Assembly (NCBI GenBank): GCA_046329585.1
Contig: JAXLUI010000002.1
Location: 496,001-560,000 of the forward strand
From: DLKC01 sp002478885
GTDB taxonomy: Bacteria; Bacteroidota; Bacteroidia; Chitinophagales; Chitinophagaceae
Direction: 5' to 3'
Length of the DNA stretch: 64,000 bases
Shown: positions 1 through 9,405 of the stretch, piece after piece
How positions within the stretch are numbered: the first letter of the stretch is position 1
Layout of the letters: every line of letters starts with the position of its first letter
Position numbers and translations under genes: made by a program
The notes under the pieces: model-generated
The model's database searches: none
Seen by the model: only the letters and a program-made list of their open reading frames with translations
What the model was told of the DNA's origin: nothing

Positions 1-1814
1 AAGAACAGGGCGGGCAGAAATGGTTTCACATTTACAACAAGGAAAACATCCTTCCCGGCGACGAATTATTCTGGACCGGTGTAAACCAGAACTGGAACAA
101 CATGTGCGCCGATTGCCACACCACCAACTTTTTTAAAAACTTCGACATTGTTTCCAATACGTTTCACAGCACCTGGAACGAGAGCAAGGTATCCTGCGAA
201 TCGTGCCACGGCCCTGCCTCGCTGCATTTGCAGTGGGCGGAAAAGAAAACAGCAACCGATAGCCTCAGGGGCTTTGCCATCAACCTGGAAGGCGAAACCG
301 TTCACTGGGCGTTTAATAAAGAAAAAGGCATTGCTTATCCCGACAAAATTGTTCAGAACAACACACTCGTTGAAACCTGTGCACGCTGCCACGCAAGGGC
401 ATCGCATATCAGCGATTATTACCACCATGGCCAGTCATTTTTGCAAACACATATTCCGGCAACCATCAGCACGGCGAGTTATCATATCGACGGGCAGATA
501 AGGGATGAGGATTATGAGTACGGTTCGTTCCTGCAAAGCAAGATGTATGCAAAAGGGGTAACCTGTACTAACTGCCACGACCCGCATACCATGCAATTAA
601 AAGCAGAAGGCAACGCGGTATGCTATTCCTGCCATGCACCGGAAAAGTTCGACACACCCGATCATACCCATCACATGGCAACAGGCACCGGCGCAAAGTG
701 TGTGAATTGCCATATGCCGGTTACAACCTACATGGTGGTCGACGACCGGTATGACCACAGCATAAGGATTCCAAGGCCCGATCTTTCGGAAACAATGAAC
801 ACACCAAACGCCTGCAACAAATGTCATAAAGACAAAACAGTGAATTGGGCAGCCACTAATTTTAAACAGTGGTATGGCGATAAAATACCAAAAGACAAAA
901 CCTATGGCGAGTTGTTGTATGCAGCATCAAAAAATGATGCCGGAAGCGAGCCGGCTTTGTTTATGTTATTGTCCTCCCCTGCTTACCCTGCCATCGCAAA
1001 GGCAACGGCAATGGAGCAATACAACCAGTTTGCCACCCCGCAGATAATGGAACAGGTGAGGGCCAACCTGCAAAGCCCTGACCCCGATTTGCGGCTGAAT
1101 GCGCTGCACAGTGCGGTTAACTTCCCCGAAAATATCCTCTTGAGTAATGTGGCTGCATTACTCAACGATCCGGTGCTCTCCGTGAGGACCGAAGCCCTCA
1201 ATACTTTAGTGCCCATATACAACCAACTCGACGATAATACCCGGCAACGTTTCGGCGCGGTGCTCAACGAATACCTGGGCATCCAGCAAAACCAGGGCGA
1301 CAGGCCCGAAAGCTATCTAAACCAGGGGATCATCCTGGCAGCTACCGGCCGGCTTCCCGAAGCGGAACAGGCTTACCTGCTCGGTTTGAAACGCTTTCCA
1401 AAGTTTATTCCTTTATACGGCAATATCGCAGACCTCTACCGTTCGCAAAACAAGGAGGCCGAAGCAGGGGATTACCTGCGGCGGGGCATCGCCATACAGC
1501 CGGCAACCCCACTGCTGCATTATGCTTACGGACTCTGGCAGATCAGGAACAAGCACGACGCAGAGGGCATGGGCGAACTTAAAAAAGCGGTGGAACTGAA
1601 CAACGCCGATCCTACCTACACTTATGGTTACGCGGTAGCGCTGTATTCCAAACACCGCGAAGCAGAGGCCATTGCCATGCTGGAAAAATTCATTGCAAAG
1701 AACGGCAACAACCCCACGATCGTGCAGGGGCTTATCTCCTTCTACAGCGATCAGAAACAGGCAGCAAAAGCGGATTATTACAGCAACCTGCGGAAGACCA
1801 TGTTTGGGTACTAA
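1..1814 (+). CDS. Multihaem cytochrome c with C-terminal HEAT/TPR repeats (5' end outside window)
   Basis: The reading frame is open from the first bases of the window, so the N-terminus is missing. The visible part has seven CxxCH haem-binding motifs (CADCH, CESCH, CARCH, CTNCH, CYSCH, CVNCH, CNKCH) with additional histidines that could be distal ligands. After these come a HEAT-like helical stretch (about codons 325-400 of the visible frame) and TPR units (a typical one contains PEAEQAYLLGLKRFP). This order, cytochrome c554/NrfA-like haem domain followed by TPR, is known for periplasmic multihaem proteins in Bacteroidota and Planctomycetes. The substrate cannot be told from sequence; electron transfer in the periplasm is the safe inference. 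No partner gene follows: the next gene is an Mg2+ ATPase 117 bases on. Confidence 0.85.
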   Translation, partial: EQGGQKWFHIYNKENILPGDELFWTGVNQNWNNMCADCHTTNFFKNFDIVSNTFHSTWNESKVSCESCHGPASLHLQWAEKKTATDSLRGFAINLEGETVHWAFNKEKGIAYPDKIVQNNTLVETCARCHARASHISDYYHHGQSFLQTHIPATISTASYHIDGQIRDEDYEYGSFLQSKMYAKGVTCTNCHDPHTMQLKAEGNAVCYSCHAPEKFDTPDHTHHMATGTGAKCVNCHMPVTTYMVVDDRYDHSIRIPRPDLSETMNTPNACNKCHKDKTVNWAATNFKQWYGDKIPKDKTYGELLYAASKNDAGSEPALFMLLSSPAYPAIAKATAMEQYNQFATPQIMEQVRANLQSPDPDLRLNALHSAVNFPENILLSNVAALLNDPVLSVRTEALNTLVPIYNQLDDNTRQRFGAVLNEYLGIQQNQGDRPESYLNQGIILAATGRLPEAEQAYLLGLKRFPKFIPLYGNIADLYRSQNKEAEAGDYLRRGIAIQPATPLLHYAYGLWQIRNKHDAEGMGELKKAVELNNADPTYTYGYAVALYSKHREAEAIAMLEKFIAKNGNNPTIVQGLISFYSDQKQAAKADYYSNLRKTMFGY

Positions 1815-1931
1815 GCATACTTGTTATGACCAGCAACAGCGGCGGGTTTGACCGGGCTCATTAATATACAGGCTGCATTTGGTTTACTTCGTCAACGCCA
1901 TTATAGCCCTGCGCAGGTTAATATAAACAGC

Positions 1932-4439
1932 ATGGTCCTTACATCCCGTCATACGTTAAATGATGCCGCCACCGCATCCGGCGAAGCGCTTGCCGCACGA
2001 TACGAAACAGATCTAAACGCCGGCCTGACAGCCACTGAAGCGGAAAAACGCCTGCAGCAGTATGGCATGAACAGCATTCATACGGCAAAAAGAAAGAATC
2101 AATTACTTCAGTTACTGGCTCATTTTAAAAGCCCGCTGGTGCTGATATTGCTGGCAGCAACAGTCATATCGTACAGCCTCGGTGAAGCCATCAATGCCTC
2201 CATTATTTTGTTCATCGTGGTGATCAGCGTGCTGATTGACTTCTTCCAGGAGCGGGATGCTTCAGAGGCAGTGGAAAAATTAAAAGCCACGGTAAAGAAT
2301 AGAGTGGTCGTTATCCGTGACAACAAAGAACAGGAAATCATTCCGGAACATCTTTGTATAGGCGATATGGTATTACTAAACGCAGGTAAGATCGTACCTG
2401 CCGATGTGCGGATCATCGCAGCAAAAGACTTCTTTGTCAACCAGTCATCGCTGACCGGTGAATCTTTTCCCGCGGAAAAAAGCTGTGAGCCGATCGGTCA
2501 ACCCGTAGCAGAAATTACCACGGCGAACAATATCGCTTTCATGGGATCGAGCGCCATTACCGGCGCTGCAAAGGCGATGGTGATTAAGACCGGCACCGAT
2601 ACTGCCTTTGGCAACATCGCGACAAAACTCATCTGCCGGGAAGAAGAAACAGATTTCAGCCACGGCATGAAAGAATTCGGCTATCTTATTTCAAGGGTTA
2701 CCATTGTCCTGGTATTGTTTATCTTCCTCGTTAACACCATCTTGAAACACCAGGTACTCGAATCATTCATGTTCGCTATTGCCGTTGCGGTGGGGCTTAC
2801 GCCGGAATTGTTACCAATGGTCATGTCCGTAACCATGGCAAAAGGGTCATTGAGGATGGCGAAAAAAGGTGTTATCGTTAAAAGCCTGCAGGCTATTCCG
2901 AATTTTGGCAGCATGGAAGTGCTTTGTACAGACAAGACAGGCACCATTACGCAGGATAAAATAAAACTCATCAAATGTGTTACGGCAGACAACACAGACA
3001 GCGATGCACTCTTCCTCCTGGCTTACCTTAACAGCTTTTATCAAACCGGGATAAAAAACCCTTTGGATGATGCGGTGCTTTCCTACCTGCAGCCGGATAT
3101 CAGCGCCTGCAAAAAAAAGGACGAAGTGCCTTTTGATTTTTCCAGGAAGCGCATGAGCGTTATCGTAACGCAGGATGACAAAGCATTGTTGATCTGCAAA
3201 GGCGCGCCGGAAGAAATGCTTAAAGTGACCGTGCATGATGCGGATTATATCAGCAAAGCCAATGCGGTCTATGAAGCATTAAGTACTGATGGCTTTAGGG
3301 TACTGGCAATCGCGACAAAGGAAACAGCGGGCCTGCAACGCTATAGTAAAGCCGATGAAAAAGATTTGACACTACAGGGCTTTATTGCCTTCCTCGACCC
3401 GCCAAAAGAAGATGCCGGCACAGTAATGACCGAATTGGCCAGGATCGGCGTAGAGGTAAAGATCATCACGGGGGACAATCATTTGGTTACCCAAAAAATC
3501 TGCAGAGAAATAGGTCTGCCGGTAAAAGGCATCATGCAGGGCCATGAGCTGGAACACATGACTGATGATGCCCTGCATACCCGCGTGCTCAGCACCACCA
3601 TCTTTAGCCGCTTTTCCCCCGATCAAAAAAACCGGATCATTTTATCCCTAAAGAAGTACCGGCACGCCGTTGGTTATATGGGCGACGGTATCAACGATGC
3701 GCCCTCTTTAAAAACGGCCGATATTGGTATCTCTGTAAGCAACGCGACGGATGTGGCAAAAGATGTTGCCGATATCATTCTCATGCGGAAAGACCTGGTG
3801 GTGCTGAAAGAAGGCATCCTGGAAGGCAGGAAAACCTTTGGCAACACCATGAAGTATATTCTTATGGGGCTCAGTTCTAATTTCGGCAACATGTTCTCTG
3901 TTGCGGCCGCCACCGTTTTTCTTCCTTTCCTGCCGATGTTGCCTGTGCAGATCCTCCTTAACAATTTTATCTACGATACTTCGCAGCTAACCATCCCTAC
4001 CGACAATGTTGATGAAGCATATATTCAAAAACCACAGCGCTGGAACCTGCAGATGATCACCCGGTACATGTTCACCTTCGGGCTTACCAGTTCCGTATTT
4101 GACCTCCTTACCTTTTGGCTGCTCTATAAATATCTCCCGGTTGACCAGGCACAGTTCCGGACCGGGTGGTTCATGGAATCGCTCGCCACGCAAATCCTCG
4201 TCATCTTTATCATTCGTACCAATCACAGTAATTTATTTAAAAACAAACCAGGTAAATATCTTGTAATCAGCACATTGGCATGTCTTGGCATAGGGTGGCT
4301 TTTGCCCTGGCTCCCGTTTGCAACGCAGCTTGGTTTTCAGCCACTGCCGCTGCAGGTATTGCTCATGATCACGGGGCTGGTAGTGGTTTACCTGGTATGC
4401 GCCGAACTGGTAAAGCGTTTTATCTTTAAACACAACTGA
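1932..4439 (+). CDS. mgtA: MgtA-type magnesium-translocating P-type ATPase
   Basis: P-type ATPase of 835 residues that should import Mg2+ across the inner membrane using ATP. An N-terminal cation-ATPase region is followed by the actuator-domain motif SLTGESFPAEK, the membrane motif GLTPELLPM and the phosphorylation loop CTDKTGTITQDKI (phospho-acceptor Asp about residue 334). The hinge GDGINDAPSLKTADIGIS and a C-terminal group of membrane helices complete it. The stretch from GLTPELLPM to CTDKTGT matches the MgtA/MgtB (P3B) subgroup closely and differs from Ca2+ or H+ pumps. A longer frame begins at a TTG at 1848, but the ATG at 1932 is preferred because the added residues do not resemble the family. 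No Mg2+-sensing leader was recognised upstream. Confidence 0.9.
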   Translation: MVLTSRHTLNDAATASGEALAARYETDLNAGLTATEAEKRLQQYGMNSIHTAKRKNQLLQLLAHFKSPLVLILLAATVISYSLGEAINASIILFIVVISVLIDFFQERDASEAVEKLKATVKNRVVVIRDNKEQEIIPEHLCIGDMVLLNAGKIVPADVRIIAAKDFFVNQSSLTGESFPAEKSCEPIGQPVAEITTANNIAFMGSSAITGAAKAMVIKTGTDTAFGNIATKLICREEETDFSHGMKEFGYLISRVTIVLVLFIFLVNTILKHQVLESFMFAIAVAVGLTPELLPMVMSVTMAKGSLRMAKKGVIVKSLQAIPNFGSMEVLCTDKTGTITQDKIKLIKCVTADNTDSDALFLLAYLNSFYQTGIKNPLDDAVLSYLQPDISACKKKDEVPFDFSRKRMSVIVTQDDKALLICKGAPEEMLKVTVHDADYISKANAVYEALSTDGFRVLAIATKETAGLQRYSKADEKDLTLQGFIAFLDPPKEDAGTVMTELARIGVEVKIITGDNHLVTQKICREIGLPVKGIMQGHELEHMTDDALHTRVLSTTIFSRFSPDQKNRIILSLKKYRHAVGYMGDGINDAPSLKTADIGISVSNATDVAKDVADIILMRKDLVVLKEGILEGRKTFGNTMKYILMGLSSNFGNMFSVAAATVFLPFLPMLPVQILLNNFIYDTSQLTIPTDNVDEAYIQKPQRWNLQMITRYMFTFGLTSSVFDLLTFWLLYKYLPVDQAQFRTGWFMESLATQILVIFIIRTNHSNLFKNKPGKYLVISTLACLGIGWLLPWLPFATQLGFQPLPLQVLLMITGLVVVYLVCAELVKRFIFKHN

Positions 4440-4484
4440 CAAAAATTTTGGGCAAACACTACTACAGCGGGAAGGTATCCTGGG

Positions 4485-4515
4485 CTTTTAAGACTCCCGG
4501 CTTTCCGGGTTCTTT
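4485..4515 (+). terminator. Weak hairpin after mgtA
   Basis: CCCGG, a CTTT loop and CCGGG lie 57 bases after the mgtA stop, followed by a short T-rich run (ttcttt). The stem is only five pairs, so this is a tentative terminator. Confidence 0.35.
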
Positions 4516-4622
4516 GCTATTCATCGAATATTTAAGCTGGTTAGTCGAAAACATTCCATCAACGCTGTGAAGGAGCATAGCTTTATTCCATCAATCATTG
4601 CTCATATTGTAAAACAGGCGTC

Positions 4623-5771
4623 ATGGAATTCGACAACGACAGGCTCATAAAAAAACATCCGCGCACAGAACTCTTCCTGTGGTCTTTACTCGCCTTGATA
4701 AACACCGTTGTGAATGGTTTGATTTTTTTTCATAACGACATAGCAATGTGGCTCGGCTTATTGTTGGTAAACATGGCCGTATTGCCTTTATACGTGTTGT
4801 TTGCAAATTGGGTGTTTGGTAAATTCTTTTTCCGGAAGAAGAAATGGAGTTTTGTGTTGCTTTCGGTTGCAACCATTCTCGTATTACATGTTGCGCTACT
4901 GCTTTTGCACCTTTTTTTACAGTTGCTCCCCCTGTCACCGCCTAAGGCTGCGTTCTTTCACATAAGCCCAGCTACAATTGGAAGAGAAACAATATGGATA
5001 CTGGTTAATCTTTGTCTTTCAGCCGGCATTCATTTTATATTGGCCACCTTTGATAAAAAAGACATTATCGACGGCTTACAGCGGGAGAACAATTACTTAA
5101 GGCTCCGTTACCTGCGCTCGCAGCTAAACCCGCATTTCCTGTTCAATACACTCAACAGCATTTATGCGCTGAGCCTGCAGCAATCAGACCAGGCGCCCGA
5201 AGCGGTAATCAAACTGGCAGACATCATGCGTTACCTTATTTATGAATGCAATGAAGACAAGATCGCGCTGGATAAAGAGATCGAATTTATCCGCAACTAT
5301 ATCGCCATTGAGGCCATTCGTTTTAACGCTGATATACAATTTGACGTGGAAGGCGAAACAGCCGGCGTTATGATCGAGCCTTTCCTGTTTATTTCTTTTA
5401 TTGAGAACGGTTTTAAACATGCATTGGACAACACCGACATAAAACCATTCATCTATATCACGGTAAAAGTAAGGGCACAGGAGATCGTGTTGAACGTGAT
5501 CAACAACACCAATATAGACCTCGAGACGCAGGCGAAAAGGCTGAACGGCAAAGGCATCAGCGGCAGTAAAAATCTGCTTGAACTATTATACCCTGCATCG
5601 TACCAGCTGAATATCATCCAGACCGACAAAGACGAAGGACAGGAAAATAAACTGCGGATGAAATTTGCAAAAGACCGCCTGGAAAATTTGTATCCCGATG
5701 CTCATACGCTTGATGTAATTTTAAAGAACAACGTGTTTACAGTGTCACTGATCATAAAACAGGCGGCTTAA
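4623..5771 (+). CDS. LytS/YehU-type sensor histidine kinase
   Basis: Membrane sensor kinase of 382 residues. Four hydrophobic segments (about residues 17-36, 43-66, 77-101 and 123-142) form a sensor region without a large extracellular domain. The His_kinase domain follows with the motif SQLNPHFLFNTLNSI (phospho-accepting His about residue 171). The ATP-binding part carries an N-box (FISFIENGFKHAL) and a G-box (GKGISGSKNL). It is translationally coupled to the LytTR regulator: the TAA stop overlaps the ATG of the next gene by one base. The pair is therefore a two-component system. The signal is unknown; the short membrane sensor suggests an envelope or intramembrane signal. Confidence 0.9.
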   Translation: MEFDNDRLIKKHPRTELFLWSLLALINTVVNGLIFFHNDIAMWLGLLLVNMAVLPLYVLFANWVFGKFFFRKKKWSFVLLSVATILVLHVALLLLHLFLQLLPLSPPKAAFFHISPATIGRETIWILVNLCLSAGIHFILATFDKKDIIDGLQRENNYLRLRYLRSQLNPHFLFNTLNSIYALSLQQSDQAPEAVIKLADIMRYLIYECNEDKIALDKEIEFIRNYIAIEAIRFNADIQFDVEGETAGVMIEPFLFISFIENGFKHALDNTDIKPFIYITVKVRAQEIVLNVINNTNIDLETQAKRLNGKGISGSKNLLELLYPASYQLNIIQTDKDEGQENKLRMKFAKDRLENLYPDAHTLDVILKNNVFTVSLIIKQAA

Positions 5772-6466
5772 TGAAATGCATAATCGTTGATGACGAGCGA
5801 CTGGCACAACAGGTGATCAGCAATCATTTGCAGAGAAGCGGCAGGCTTGAACTGGCCGGCGTTTGCAGCAATGTGCAGGAAGCGCGTGCAATGCTCGGGC
5901 AGCAGGACATTGACATTATGTTCCTGGATATCCAGCTGCCCGGCACCACCGGGCTGGAGTTCCTCCGGTCACTCAGTGAGCCGCCCCTGGTAGTGCTTAC
6001 AACTGCCTACGCCGGCTATGCCCTCGAAAGCTATGAATACAACGTGGTTGACTACCTCCTGAAACCGATTTCGTTTGAACGGTTTACAAAGGCCATTGAC
6101 AAGATCGTGGAAGGAGCTGCAGCGGCCAGGCAAAACAGCGAAATAAAAAGCGATCATATTTTTATCAAGAGTGGCAGCAAATTCCTTAGAATAAACTTTG
6201 CCGACATCGTCTTTCTCGAAGGCATGAAAGACTATGTGAAGATCCATACCCAAAACGCCAGCTTACTCACCCACCAGACCATGCAGGACATGGAAGAGCT
6301 GTTACCCGCCAGGCAATTTATCCGCGTTCACAGGTCATATATCGTTGCGATAGCACAAATAAGGTCTATTCATGGCAACAGTATTGAAACAGCAAAGGCG
6401 GAACTGAACATTGGTTCAAGTTACAAGGAACAGGTGATGAAGCTTGTCGGCAAAAGACAGGCTTAA
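5771..6466 (+). CDS. LytTR-family response regulator
   Basis: Response regulator of 231 residues with an N-terminal receiver domain (acidic pair near residues 7-8, phospho-acceptor Asp about 53 in MFLDIQLPGTTG, conserved Lys in the LLKPISFERF segment). The C-terminal LytTR DNA-binding domain starts near residue 128 (KSGSKFLRINFADIVFLEG). LytTR proteins bind direct-repeat promoter sites; the target is not evident here. It is co-transcribed with the LytS-type kinase just upstream. Its 3' end overlaps by four bases the convergent endonuclease III gene. Confidence 0.92.
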   Translation: MKCIIVDDERLAQQVISNHLQRSGRLELAGVCSNVQEARAMLGQQDIDIMFLDIQLPGTTGLEFLRSLSEPPLVVLTTAYAGYALESYEYNVVDYLLKPISFERFTKAIDKIVEGAAAARQNSEIKSDHIFIKSGSKFLRINFADIVFLEGMKDYVKIHTQNASLLTHQTMQDMEELLPARQFIRVHRSYIVAIAQIRSIHGNSIETAKAELNIGSSYKEQVMKLVGKRQA

Positions 6467-7092
6467 TGCTTGTTACTGTTGTAGTATGCACAAACAACAT
6501 TCATAAGGCATAGATCACATTTAGGCTGGGGCCTGCAGATTTCTCTTCCGAGAAATGACATGGCCATCCCGGCATCCCACTGTTTCTGGGGCAATACCCG
6601 CATCATTTGCTGCTCGATTTTTTTGGCGTCAGTGCCGGAGGCGATACCCAGCCGGGGTGCCACACGCAACACATGCAGGTCAACGATAATGCCTTCCGCA
6701 GCTGCCCCGGCTTCCCGCATAATAACATTGGCAGATTTTCTGCCGATACCGGGCAATGCAGTAAGCGGATCCTGTTTCAATGGTATGCCGCCATCGGTCT
6801 TGACGCTGGTAGCAATACCGATCAGCCATTTGGCCTTGGTGGCCGCATTCCTCACGCCCTGGATATAAAACATCAGTGCGTCGGGCGTTGCATGGGAAAG
6901 GGTAGCCATATCGGGATATGCTTCAAACAGCTTTGGCGCCAGTTGGTTGATATGCCTGTCAGAGTCCTGCGCCGACAAAACAACCATTACCAGCAACTGG
7001 TAAACATTGGCATAGTCCAACGGGTGTCTTTTACCCTTGTATTTTTTCAACAGTGGTTTGATCGCTTCTTCCCAATTGATATCGGTTGGCAT
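6463..7092 (-). CDS. nth: Endonuclease III-like DNA glycosylase/AP lyase
   Basis: Base-excision repair enzyme of 209 residues, normal length for Nth, which removes oxidised pyrimidines. The helix-hairpin-helix TALPGIGRKSANVI supplies the catalytic Lys (residue 119) and the second catalytic Asp (138, in IIVDLHVLRV) is present. The C-terminal 4Fe-4S cluster cysteines are at 186, 192, 195 and 201. The first gap is therefore five residues (C-x5-C-x2-C-x5-C), whereas the family usual is six. The gene is convergent with the LytTR regulator, sharing four bases, and no terminator separates them. Confidence 0.9.
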   Translation of the reverse strand: MPTDINWEEAIKPLLKKYKGKRHPLDYANVYQLLVMVVLSAQDSDRHINQLAPKLFEAYPDMATLSHATPDALMFYIQGVRNAATKAKWLIGIATSVKTDGGIPLKQDPLTALPGIGRKSANVIMREAGAAAEGIIVDLHVLRVAPRLGIASGTDAKKIEQQMMRVLPQKQWDAGMAMSFLGREICRPQPKCDLCLMNVVCAYYNSNKH

Positions 7093-7164
7093 AATCGTGT
7101 TTTTTGATGATTAAAACTACAGTAAAATAACAGTGTCGCTGCAGAAAACTGAACAGCGGCGCTT

Positions 7165-8127
7165 TTATTGCAGGAGCCTGATCGCCCGGTACAATTCGTC
7201 CACCACAAGGCCAATATTTCCCATGTTGATTGTTTCGAAAGTATCGCCGGCCAGGTGGTAATTATGGTTCCGGTAGAAGGAAGTATTGGTGAGCATTAAA
7301 GCACTGTAGCCAAATTTCCAGTAGTTCAGGTGGTCTGAAAAATCTACGCCGGGCACCCATGCGGGGCCGGTAAAAGATTTGGTCGGCAGGTATTGCTCCG
7401 TCTTTAATATCCTTGTTAGTGTATCAGCAAAACTGCCATTGTTCCATTTATGAACAGCAGTGATATAATCTGCTTTGTCGCCATAAAACCACTCCATGAT
7501 ACCTACCGGGTAATCCTGCGAGTTTTCAGCGGAAGAATAATAGCCAACCATTTCAAGGCAGATCATTCCTTTAACCGGTATGTGTTGGTCATGCAGGTAT
7601 TTTGCATGCATATAACTGCCCATATAATTGCTCCTGAAAAAAGGCGGCTCTTCCAGCGTGTAAGCAACAAAATCTACCCGGTATCGCAGGTCCGCATTGT
7701 TTAAAAGCCGCGCAAGCTCCAGCAAACCCGCAATACCACTGGCATTATCGTCTGCGCCTTCCTGGTCACCGCAGGCATCATAATGGGCGCCGATAATGAT
7801 TCGCTCCGCATTTTCCGGGCCAACGGAACAGGTGATATTCCTGAATTGTTGTCCCTTTACACGGTAACGCTGCTCTTCCACGCGGGGGGTTATTTTTTTA
7901 AATCCGGCTTCAACATAATCAGCCGCCTTATTAAGCGCGGCAAGGTTTTGATAGTTCCTGTACCGGCATTCCTTTGTAAGAAAACGCAGATCGTTTTGGA
8001 TATGGATCGTGTCGGCTATCCTGCTGCTTTTTACAAGTGGCGCTTCTATCGAATAGAGCTTTCCCCATATATACAGGATCAAAAGGATGCTACAAATAAC
8101 AATGGTGCTGTATTTTAAAAACTTCAT
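7165..8127 (-). CDS. M28-family metallopeptidase, membrane-anchored or secreted
   Basis: Zinc peptidase of 320 residues. The N-terminus has a hydrophobic segment (STIVICSILLILYIWG) that acts as a signal anchor or uncleaved signal peptide. The M28 metal site is visible in order: GAHYDACGDQEGADDNASG (His and bridging Asp), the catalytic Glu pair in TLEEPPFF, and a late His in FSDHLNYW. M28 proteins are aminopeptidases or related bimetallic hydrolases; the substrate is not predictable. A longer frame starts at GTG 8151, but the ATG at 8127 puts the hydrophobic segment at the N-terminus. The gene stands alone between nth and aqpZ. Confidence 0.85.
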   Translation of the reverse strand: MKFLKYSTIVICSILLILYIWGKLYSIEAPLVKSSRIADTIHIQNDLRFLTKECRYRNYQNLAALNKAADYVEAGFKKITPRVEEQRYRVKGQQFRNITCSVGPENAERIIIGAHYDACGDQEGADDNASGIAGLLELARLLNNADLRYRVDFVAYTLEEPPFFRSNYMGSYMHAKYLHDQHIPVKGMICLEMVGYYSSAENSQDYPVGIMEWFYGDKADYITAVHKWNNGSFADTLTRILKTEQYLPTKSFTGPAWVPGVDFSDHLNYWKFGYSALMLTNTSFYRNHNYHLAGDTFETINMGNIGLVVDELYRAIRLLQ

Positions 8128-8230
8128 GGGAAAGATGGTTGTCAAATTCACTGCTGAAATTTGAATAAAATACCGGCTGCATCAGCATCATAAAAAGCAA
8201 AAAGAAACGCAACATTGAAAAGATAAAACA

Positions 8231-8260
8231 AAAAAAGGCACAGGTGATTCCTGTGCCTTC
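8231..8260 (-). terminator. Rho-independent terminator of aqpZ
   Basis: AAGGCACAGG and CCTGTGCCTT form a perfect ten-base stem with a five-base loop. Read on the minus strand it is followed by TTTTTTGTTTT. It lies 20 bases after the aqpZ stop. Confidence 0.85.
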
Positions 8261-8278
8261 CATATTGCTGTTAATTAT

Positions 8279-8953
8279 TTATTTTGATATTGCCTTATAA
8301 ACAAATCCTGCAACTGCAGCACCTGCAATGGGCAACGCGATGAATAACCATAACTGGGACATTGCCCAATCTCCCACAAACAAAGCCTGGCTAATGCTTC
8401 GCGCAGGGTTAACCGATGTATTGGTAACCGGTATACTCACAAGATGGATGAGTGTAAGCGCCAGGCCAATGGCGATTCCCGCAAAACCTTTAGGGGCCTT
8501 CTCATCAGTGGATCCGAGAATAATGATCAGGAACATGAACGTCATAACAAACTCCGTCACCATCGCAGCATTCATGCTGTATTTACCGGGCGAATGGTCG
8601 GCATAGCCATTGGCGGCAAAATCACCGATGGAAGAACCATTGCCGGTGACAATAATGTACAGTACACCCGCAGCGGCAATCGCGCCAAGTACCTGCGAAA
8701 TAATATAAGGCAGCACAGTCTTCGGGTCAACACGCCCGCCGGCCCAAAGACCGATGGTGACAGCCGGGTTTAGATGCGCCCCGGAGATATGCCCCAGCGA
8801 ATAAGCAATCGTTAAAACCGTTAAACCAAAAGCAAATGAAACCCCCACCAATCCGATGCCCACATTTGGAAATGCAGCAGCAAGCATCGCACTGCCACAA
8901 CCGCCGAAAACCAGCCAGAAAGTACCGATAAACTCAGCAAGATTTTTTTTCAT
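8279..8953 (-). CDS. aqpZ: Aquaporin Z, water channel
   Basis: MIP-family channel of 224 residues with six membrane helices and two half-helix NPA motifs (residues 62-64 in HLNPAVTIG and 182-184 in SVNPARSIS). The selectivity-filter positions His170 and Arg185 are those of water-selective AqpZ rather than glycerol facilitators. It should allow rapid osmotic water flow across the inner membrane. The gene starts at ATG 8953 and is monocistronic, with its own terminator. The 450-base upstream space carries direct repeats and a dispersed repeat element. Confidence 0.93.
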   Translation of the reverse strand: MKKNLAEFIGTFWLVFGGCGSAMLAAAFPNVGIGLVGVSFAFGLTVLTIAYSLGHISGAHLNPAVTIGLWAGGRVDPKTVLPYIISQVLGAIAAAGVLYIIVTGNGSSIGDFAANGYADHSPGKYSMNAAMVTEFVMTFMFLIIILGSTDEKAPKGFAGIAIGLALTLIHLVSIPVTNTSVNPARSISQALFVGDWAMSQLWLFIALPIAGAAVAGFVYKAISK

Positions 8954-9069
8954 ACGTGATCGATTTTTGTTTCCCTACTCGTATGGCTTTTCGGTTACGC
9001 CCCGTTTTAAGTGGTTGCTGGTCTCCACGCGTTTGTGCTTTTGAAAGCTATGCAATTACCCTCAAACAG

Positions 9070-9098
9070 CAATCGAATTAATTCTACTCAATCGAATT
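9070..9098. promoter_or_regulatory. Direct repeat CAATCGAATT x2 upstream of aqpZ
   Basis: Two exact copies of CAATCGAATT start at 9070 and 9089, a period of 19 bases or nearly two helical turns, about 120 bases upstream of the aqpZ start. The spacing would suit a tandem-binding regulator such as a LytTR protein, but no binding is shown. Confidence 0.35.
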
Positions 9099-9157
9099 TT
9101 AAGCAGCCACATTATAACACTGCTTATACAACGCGGCCGGGTGCGGCACTTAAAACA

Positions 9158-9352
9158 TGTTTATTGGCCCGGCTCTCGTTCGCCCTCATCGTTCCTTGCG
9201 CTATAGTGACGGCCCATCCGGCAACGCGCAATTGTACAATGGCACCGAAAGTCAGCAAACAACATATTGCCTCCCTTCTGCCGGCTTATCTCCTGGCGCA
9301 CAGGTGTGCGACGCAAGAGCCGGTGCCATGAAATAAGGTGGCCGGTAACATA
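9158..9352. repeat. Dispersed inverted-repeat element, locus A
   Basis: The right core GTGTGCGACGCAA lies at 9304-9316. A decayed left arm (GGCCCGGCTCTCG, then CATCGTTCCTTGCG near 9188) precedes it. It fills most of the 452-base space between aqpZ and the E1 gene. It belongs to the family best seen at 63.5 kb. Confidence 0.6.
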
Positions 9353-9353
9353 A

Positions 9354-9380
9354 AAACAAAAGCCCGGCATTAACCGGGCG
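9354..9380 (-). terminator. Terminator of the E1 dehydrogenase gene
   Basis: GCCCGG, a six-base loop and CCGGGC, followed on the minus strand by TTTTGTTTT. It lies 27 bases after the E1 stop. Confidence 0.75.
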
Positions 9381-9405
9381 CTGTTGTTACATTAACAAGT
9401 GGTAT

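Noticed and set aside
102..1814. ATG at 102 as start of the cytochrome gene
   Set aside because: The frame is open upstream to the window edge and codes for plausible protein (WFHIYNKENILPGDELFWTG), so the gene starts outside.
9011..9331. Open frame of 106 codons over the aqpZ upstream space
   Set aside because: It runs through the locus A repeat, has no family resemblance and no promoter.
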